From the NCBI RefSeq assembly GCF_001005725.1, contig NZ_LBIC01000004.1:124001-188000 (forward strand): 64,000 bases of DNA, in the 5' to 3' direction. A program made the translations under genes and the position numbers. The notes beneath the pieces were generated by a model. It ran no database searches, was not told the origin of the DNA, and saw only the letters and a program-made list of their open reading frames with translations. Origin of the DNA: Sphingobium chungbukense (GTDB taxonomy: Bacteria > Pseudomonadota > Alphaproteobacteria > Sphingomonadales > Sphingomonadaceae). This document shows, in pieces, positions 59,027-64,000 of this stretch (the first letter of the stretch is position 1; every line of letters begins with the position of its first letter).

Positions 59027-61411
59027 TCAGAGCTTGTAGCCCAAGGTCAGCACCCAGGACCGGCCCTCACCGGGATTGGCCCAGCCATTGTTGCGGATGC
59101 TCGTATAATATTTCTTGTTGGTGAAATTCTGCACGTTGAGTTGCGCCGACAGATTCTCCGTGATCGGATAAGACAGCATCGCGCGATGCACCGCATAGGA
59201 GTCCGACTTGAAGAGCGGCACGATCGCCATACTGTTCGCCACCAGCGGCGTCGCAAGAGCCCGGTTGGTCAGGAAGAAGCTGCCCTGGTAGGTCAGCCCA
59301 TAGCCGATCTGCAGCCCGAACGGAAAATTGTAGGTGGTGAACAGGCTGCCTGAATACCGCGGCGTGTTGGTCAGTTGCTGGCCGCGCTGCGGATCGATCA
59401 CCGACGGATTATTGCCGCAGCCATTGGTCGTGGCCGAGACAGCCGGTGTCCAGGGATTGGCAAGGCAATGGTCCGAAACGCTCTGCAACACCTTGCTGTC
59501 GAGATAGGTATAGTTGGCGAAGATCGTCCAGCGCGACGTGATATTGCCCGACGCGCCGAGCGTGACGCCATTGACCCGGTTCCGGCCGTCGCCCACCGGC
59601 AGGTTGCCGACGAACGGGTCATTGGTCGCCACCCGATAGTTGGTGCGTTCGTTGCGGAACAGTGCCGCCGTCAACTGAAGCTGGCTGTCGAACAGATCGA
59701 CCTTGGCGCCGATCTCATAATTGCGCGCCTCTTCGGGTGACAGATCGCAGGGATCGTTGTTGAAATTCGCCGCAGCCGCCAGGCCGCAGCCCGACCGCAC
59801 GCTGGTCGCCGTCGGATTCTTCGAATTGCCATAGGCAATATAGAGGCTGGCATTTTCGACCGGCTTATAGACCAGCCCGACGCGATAGGAGAAGAGATGG
59901 TCCTTCGCGACCTGACCGGCGCCGGGGGTGGAGGCACCTCCCAGGGCAGGCGTGGCGATGGTGTCGGACCGGAATTTCCCGCGATTATATTCGTAGCGCA
60001 GGCCGCCATTCAGTTCGAGCTGATCCATCAGCTTGACCACGCCGAAGGCATAGGCCGCGACATTGAACAGGTCGCCGTCCTGGTGGCCGGTGCGGATCCT
60101 ATTGACCGGCCCGCTATAGTCCGTCGCCGTTCCGATGGCGATCGGATTGAGCGTCGGATTGGGCGTGGCGCCATTGGCGTTGCGCAGCACATTGCCGCTG
60201 TCGAGCGCATAATCCTCCTGCATGGCGGAGGTGCCCAGCACCAGCCTGTGGCCGCCGGGAATGTCGAAGGTCAGATCGAGCTGGTTGTAGAGCGCCTGGT
60301 TCTCGGAAAAGCGGAAATTACCGCGCGGACCGCCGGGGTAATAGGTGCCAGGCACCTGTCCCGCCGCGCAGGCGATACCCGCCTGGGTCAGGCCGCTCGA
60401 CAGGCAGTAGCTGCCCGCCTGCGGCGGATCGACCACCAGATTCTGCTCGACCCGCTGCCAGCGCGAGAGATTGCGGATGGAAAGAAGATCGCTGAACCTG
60501 TGCTCGAAGATGGCGGTGGCCTGATCGACCGTCTGATCCTGACGGTCGATATTCCTGTAGCCGAGATAGGCGCTGTAGGGCACGCCCGGCAGCGGACCGT
60601 CATAGATGCCGTTCTTGTAATAAGGCACGCCATAGAGCGGCGTGTTCCTGTCCTCCTGATGGACATAGAGCAGTGTCAGGGAGGTAGGACCGTCCACGCC
60701 CAGCTTGACCGACGGTGCGACGCCCCAACGCTTGTAATGATCGACCTGCCGTGCGGGCACATCATTTTCGTGGACCATGGCGTTCAGGCGCACCGCGATC
60801 CGGTCATTCACCCGGACGTTGCTGTCGATCGTCGCGCGATAATAGTCGGATGTGCCGACCCCCGCCTGGATCAGCGTTTCGTCATCGGCCTTGGGCCGCT
60901 TGGTGACGAGATTGATATTGCCGCCGATCGCACCCGAGCCGCCATAGACGCTGTTGGCGCCGTTGGTGACTTCGATCTGCTCCAGATTGAACGGATCGGT
61001 GCGGCTGTACTGAGCGCTGTCGCGCACGCCGTCGATGCTGATGTCGGTGTTCGCACTCTGGCCGCGCAGGTTGATGCTGTCGCCATAGCCCCCGCCACCC
61101 TCGCCGGCACCGAAGGTGATGCCCGGCACGGTCGCCAGCACATCGCGCAGCGTCAGCAGATTCTGTTTCTGGATCGTCTGGTTGCCGATCACGGTGATGG
61201 TCTGCGGCGTGTCCAGCAGCGGCCGGACATATTTGGGCGATTCCGCCTTCTCGACCTTCACTGCCGATTCATCGATCGCCGTGTCGGTGACCGTCATCCC
61301 GCCGAGCTTGGCGCCCTGCGCGCCGTCCTGCGCCTGAACGGTGGAAGCGAAGGCCATGGCACTGACGCAACCAAGCGCCAGAAAGGAAGAATGTGACATT
61401 GCTTTGGACAT
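59027..61411 (-). CDS. TonB-dependent siderophore receptor 2
   Basis: The 794-aa receptor has a signal peptide (SSFLALGCVSAMAFASTVQA), a plug with VRPLLDTPQTITVIGNQTIQ, ATVPGITFGAGEGGGGYGDS, VTNGANSVYGGSGAIGGNIN and a barrel ending in WVLTLGYKL. It resembles Fiu/FhuE-like catecholate or hydroxamate receptors. Several Cys pairs in loops may form disulfides. A Fur-like box lies upstream at 61452. It is followed by a terminator hairpin and then tonB. Confidence 0.92.
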   Translation of the reverse strand: MSKAMSHSSFLALGCVSAMAFASTVQAQDGAQGAKLGGMTVTDTAIDESAVKVEKAESPKYVRPLLDTPQTITVIGNQTIQKQNLLTLRDVLATVPGITFGAGEGGGGYGDSINLRGQSANTDISIDGVRDSAQYSRTDPFNLEQIEVTNGANSVYGGSGAIGGNINLVTKRPKADDETLIQAGVGTSDYYRATIDSNVRVNDRIAVRLNAMVHENDVPARQVDHYKRWGVAPSVKLGVDGPTSLTLLYVHQEDRNTPLYGVPYYKNGIYDGPLPGVPYSAYLGYRNIDRQDQTVDQATAIFEHRFSDLLSIRNLSRWQRVEQNLVVDPPQAGSYCLSSGLTQAGIACAAGQVPGTYYPGGPRGNFRFSENQALYNQLDLTFDIPGGHRLVLGTSAMQEDYALDSGNVLRNANGATPNPTLNPIAIGTATDYSGPVNRIRTGHQDGDLFNVAAYAFGVVKLMDQLELNGGLRYEYNRGKFRSDTIATPALGGASTPGAGQVAKDHLFSYRVGLVYKPVENASLYIAYGNSKNPTATSVRSGCGLAAAANFNNDPCDLSPEEARNYEIGAKVDLFDSQLQLTAALFRNERTNYRVATNDPFVGNLPVGDGRNRVNGVTLGASGNITSRWTIFANYTYLDSKVLQSVSDHCLANPWTPAVSATTNGCGNNPSVIDPQRGQQLTNTPRYSGSLFTTYNFPFGLQIGYGLTYQGSFFLTNRALATPLVANSMAIVPLFKSDSYAVHRAMLSYPITENLSAQLNVQNFTNKKYYTSIRNNGWANPGEGRSWVLTLGYKL

Positions 61412-61451
61412 GGAAACAGAACCCCTTTTCTCTATTCCGGGGCATCTGCTA

Positions 61452-61485
61452 TTGCGACTCGTTCGCATAGTCAATGCTATTGCGA
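61452..61485 (-). promoter_or_regulatory. Fur-like box upstream of receptor 2
   Basis: TTGCGACTCGTTCGCAT (61452-61468), with a further TTGCGA half from 61480, nearly repeats the arrangement at 58047-58081. Spacing between halves is 28 bp here and 29 bp there. Confidence 0.65.
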
Positions 61486-61497
61486 ATAATTATTATT

Positions 61498-61761
61498 TTA
61501 TGGCCGCATATTATCCCTGAAAAGCCAGCACCTTATCGCGCTGGCCAGATTGGGGGGATCGTCCGCCGCCATGCGTGCCACGTCGATACGCGCGATCAGC
61601 GCATTGACAGGCAAGCCCTCGCGCACGGCGGCCGCGCGGAGGGCTTCCCAGAATATCGGTTCCAGGCTGATGGCGGTCTGATGGCCCGCGATGGTCACGC
61701 TACGCTTGACAGGCGGCGCGAAGAGCGCCGCCGAAGCGCCATCTTCACGTTCAGCCGACAT
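61498..61761 (-). CDS. Ribbon-helix-helix domain protein (RHH_4 type)
   Basis: From MSAEREDG at 61761 the product has 87 aa. KRSVTIAGHQTAISLEPIFW, then EALRAAAVREGLPVNALIAR and NLASAIRCWLFRDN match the RHH_4 family common in alphaproteobacteria (first strand contacts DNA). It lies between phaB and the receptor-2 promoter on the same strand. Target genes are unknown; it could affect either neighbour. Confidence 0.8.
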   Translation of the reverse strand: MSAEREDGASAALFAPPVKRSVTIAGHQTAISLEPIFWEALRAAAVREGLPVNALIARIDVARMAADDPPNLASAIRCWLFRDNMRP

Positions 61762-61861
61762 CGCGTTCAGGGGGAACCGAAAAGGCGGATGTTCGAACAG
61801 GGGAGCCCGGAAAATCGCCGTGTACGGGCTCGTCCCCACTGCATGTCGACCAACCCATCCA

Positions 61862-62584
61862 TCAATACATATGCTGGCCGCCGTTGATCGACAGCGTGCT
61901 GCCGGTCACGAAGCCGCCATCCTCGCTACAGAAGAAGGCGACGCCTCGCGCGATTTCATCGGCATGGCCAAGACGGCCGACCGGGATCTTGGCGACGATC
62001 TTTTCCAGCACGGCGGCGGGCACCGCGGCGACCATGTCGGTGTCGATATAGCCAGGCGCGATGGCATTGACGGTCACACCATATTTCGCGCCTTCCTGCG
62101 CCAGCGCCTTGGTGAAACCATGGATGCCGGACTTGGCGGCGGCATAGTTCACCTGACCATATTGGCCGGCCTGGCCGTTGATCGAGCCGATGTTGACGAT
62201 GCGGCCCCAACCCCGCTCACGCATCCCACCGAAGGTTGCCTTCGCCATGTTGAAGCAACCGCCCAGATTGATGCGCATCACCTCGTTCCAGTCGTCGAAG
62301 CTCATCTTCGCGAGCACGCCGTCGCGGGTGATGCCCGCATTGTTGACGACGATGGAGATCGGCCCCAGCGCTTCTTCCACCTGCGCGCACCCGTCCAGAC
62401 AGGCCTGGTGATCACCCACGTCCCATTTGAAGGAGCCTATGCCGGTCCGCTCGGTAAAGGCCTGCGCCTTTGCCTCATTGCCGGCATAATTTGCCGCGAC
62501 CGTATAACCCATTTCCTTGAGCGCCAGGCTGATTGCCTCGCCGATACCACGCGTCCCGCCCGTGACGATTGCAACTTTGCTCAT
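61862..62584 (-). CDS. phaB: Acetoacetyl-CoA reductase
   Basis: The 240-aa short-chain dehydrogenase starts after AAGGAGAG. It has the nucleotide site VTGGTRGIGEAIS, the NNAG motif VVNNAGITRDG, and catalytic Ser-Tyr-Lys in NIGSINGQAGQYGQVNYAAAKSG (split here as NIGSINGQ and NYAAAKSG). The Gly-Gln-x-Asn and PGYIDTDMVAAVP segments are typical of PhaB, which makes (R)-3-hydroxybutyryl-CoA for polyhydroxybutyrate. phaA and phaC are not in the window. Confidence 0.92.
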   Translation of the reverse strand: MSKVAIVTGGTRGIGEAISLALKEMGYTVAANYAGNEAKAQAFTERTGIGSFKWDVGDHQACLDGCAQVEEALGPISIVVNNAGITRDGVLAKMSFDDWNEVMRINLGGCFNMAKATFGGMRERGWGRIVNIGSINGQAGQYGQVNYAAAKSGIHGFTKALAQEGAKYGVTVNAIAPGYIDTDMVAAVPAAVLEKIVAKIPVGRLGHADEIARGVAFFCSEDGGFVTGSTLSINGGQHMY

Positions 62585-62618
62585 ATCGGCTCTCCTTAAA
62601 AATAGTGACGGACGAAAC

Positions 62619-63587
62619 TCACCTCTCCAACCAGCCGGCCAGTTCGCGACGGGCCAGATTCTCATACAGGTTCATAGCGTCCCGTGACGCGTTCAAACAA
62701 CTCAAATGGACAAATTTATGACCACCGGCGGCGATAAAGTCCGCTTTGGCTCGAATAGCGATTTCCTCTACGGTCTCCAGGCAATCCGCGGCAAATCCGG
62801 GCGTCAGCACCGCGACCTTTCCGACGCCTTGGCCGGGAAGTTTCCTCAGACTGTCATCCGTCGCCGGTCCCAGCCATTTCGCCCGGCCGAAACGCGACTG
62901 GAACGTCACCCGTACTTCGCAGCCCAGCGCCTCCCCCAGCAATCGCGCCGTTTCCACGCACTGGTCGCGATAGGGATCGCCCAGCAGCCGCGTCCGCTCC
63001 GGCATGCCGTGGAAACTGGCGATCAACAGGTCGGGCGCGAAGTCGAGCGCGGCCAACTGAGTCAGTGTGGAGGCGCGCAACGCCTCGATATAGGCTGGGT
63101 CCGCATAATAGGGCGTAAGGGTACGAATGGCAGGCTGCGCGCGCATCTTGCGTAGGGCTTCATAAGCCGCATCCAGCGCCGTCGCGGTCGTCGCGCCGCA
63201 ATATTGCGGATAAAGCGGCGCCAGCAGGATACGGTCGCATCCCGCGGCGACCATGGCCTCCAGTCGCGAGGCGATGGAGGGATTGCCATAGCGCATCGCC
63301 CAATCCACGACCAGTTCGGGCAAACCCTGCTGGAGCGCCGAAGAGATGGCACGGGTATAGACCGCGAGCGGAGAGCCATGCTCCATCCACACCTGTCGAT
63401 AGGCATGGGCCGACTTGCGCGGCCGGGTCATCAGGATCGGACCACGCAATATCGGCTGCCAGAGCCATTGCGGTAATTCGACCACGCGGGGGTCGGAAAG
63501 AAATTCCTTCAGATACCGTCGCACGGACGCTGTGTCGGGCGCGCCGGGTGTACCAAGATTGATGAGGAGGATGCCGATCTTGCCCAT
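62619..63587 (-). CDS. hemH: Ferrochelatase
   Basis: The 322-aa enzyme inserts iron into protoporphyrin IX. It shows the start GKIGILLINLGTPGAPDTAS, RYLKEFLSDPRVVELP, GNPSIASRLE, LYPQYCGATT, the catalytic His in SFHGMPERT, and Glu in PGFAADCLETVEEI. Length is normal. The ATG shares bases with the stop of the upstream oxidoreductase gene (TAATG). Heme synthesis fits the iron theme of the region. Confidence 0.95.
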   Translation of the reverse strand: MGKIGILLINLGTPGAPDTASVRRYLKEFLSDPRVVELPQWLWQPILRGPILMTRPRKSAHAYRQVWMEHGSPLAVYTRAISSALQQGLPELVVDWAMRYGNPSIASRLEAMVAAGCDRILLAPLYPQYCGATTATALDAAYEALRKMRAQPAIRTLTPYYADPAYIEALRASTLTQLAALDFAPDLLIASFHGMPERTRLLGDPYRDQCVETARLLGEALGCEVRVTFQSRFGRAKWLGPATDDSLRKLPGQGVGKVAVLTPGFAADCLETVEEIAIRAKADFIAAGGHKFVHLSCLNASRDAMNLYENLARRELAGWLER

Positions 63588-64000
63588 TATCCCTCCATCA
63601 GCAGCGGCAAGTTGCGGAAACGACGCCCGGCCGTGGTGAACAGCGCGTTGGCGATGGCAGGTGCGACCAGGGGCGCGGCCACGTCGGTCAGACCCGTGGG
63701 CGGCGCGGTACTGCGGATCAACTCGACCGTGATCTCGCCGATGTCGCCCAGCCGGGGCAGCCCCATGCGGCCCAATATCGCGCGGGTCGGCATGCCCTTG
63801 GCATAGGGTATGGCTGCCCCCATGGCGAGCGCCAGCCCATGGACAAGCCCGCTTTCGATCTGTTGCCGGGCGATGTCGGGATTGACCTGTTCCCCGCCAT
63901 CGACGGCGGCGATGATCCGGCCGACCTGTAGCTTGCCCTCGGAAATCCCCGCCTCCGCCATGACGGCAATATAGGCACCGTTGATCCTGTGCGCGGCAAG
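63587..64000 (-). CDS. Molybdopterin-binding oxidoreductase, C-terminal part
   Basis: The frame is open past the right edge; 137 codons are seen. HRINGAYIAV, KLQVGRIIAAVDGGEQVNPD, IARQQIESGLVHGLALAMGA and LRSTAPPTGLTDVAAPLVAP-like residues near the end match the C-terminus of isoquinoline 1-oxidoreductase beta/xanthine dehydrogenase family proteins. The catalytic Glu expected in this region (VELIRS...TGLTD) is not clear. Its start lies outside the window. Confidence 0.88.
   Translation of the reverse strand, partial: LAAHRINGAYIAVMAEAGISEGKLQVGRIIAAVDGGEQVNPDIARQQIESGLVHGLALAMGAAIPYAKGMPTRAILGRMGLPRLGDIGEITVELIRSTAPPTGLTDVAAPLVAPAIANALFTTAGRRFRNLPLLMEG

Noticed and set aside
55244..61396. 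Long plus-strand frames opposite the two receptors
   Set aside because: The minus strand encodes full receptors with plug and barrel; the opposite frames have no motifs.

Overview
The window is GC-rich DNA from an alphaproteobacterium, most likely a sphingomonad (Sphingobium/Sphingomonas type). That placement rests on the flanking chromosomal genes: a large NAD-glutamate dehydrogenase next to a PAS-domain protein, MlaA, PhaB, HemH, a TonB protein and Fiu-like TonB-dependent receptors. It is inferred from gene content, not from a search.

Positions 1108-42992 hold a complete-looking temperate siphovirus-type prophage, with a 41,834-bp unit between repeats. It sits in the 3' half of a tRNA-Thr(CGT) gene. 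A 51-bp direct repeat (attL 1108-1158, attR 42942-42992) bounds it, and the tyrosine integrase (41570-42925) lies next to the rebuilt tRNA. Tandem TGCGATACCAG arm-type sites flank the core on both sides. Left of attL is a truncated DUF262 gene on a flank of unknown status.

Prophage layout, left to right. (1) 1.3-6.0 kb is an accessory region: a DUF6961 protein, an unknown 302-aa protein, a HIRAN protein, a Mom-family DNA-modification protein, an XRE regulator pair, a membrane protein and a heavily structured intergenic stretch. (2) 6.0-28.4 kb is the late operon, read leftward: Nu1/GpA-type terminase, gpW, portal, fused protease-capsid, head completion and tail tube proteins, a tail chaperone with a -1 frameshift site, tape measure with an M15 peptidase motif, tail tip, S74-type fibre, holin, GH108 endolysin and Rz-like spanin. 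Two plus-strand genes (a ribbon-helix-helix regulator with an operator array, and a lipoprotein) interrupt it. (3) 28.5-34.05 kb is the leftward early region: a Cro-like protein, primase, DUF3987 ATPase, a gene containing a dense iteron-like array (probable origin), a zinc protein, a NusG-like antiterminator and two tRNA genes. (4) 34.05-34.92 kb is the immunity region: an S24 repressor flanked by two pairs of 14-bp operators. (5) 35-42.9 kb is the rightward early operon: about 16 tightly overlapping small, mostly unknown genes ending in integrase.

The likely circuit is as follows. The S24 repressor holds both early promoters shut. On induction, Cro and replication genes run leftward and end with the NusG-like protein, which lies just upstream of the late operon in the position of a lambda Q-type antiterminator.

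The right flank (43-64 kb) is chromosomal and dominated by iron handling. It has a PepSY/DUF2271/DUF4198/ApbE cluster, in which the DUF2271 protein carries a visible flavinylation motif. It also has a fiu-like receptor/Sel1/PKHD-hydroxylase operon, TonB, a second receptor and ferrochelatase, with three related Fur-like boxes upstream of the receptors and tonB. NAD-glutamate dehydrogenase, MlaA, PhaB and a partial molybdenum hydroxylase complete the flank.
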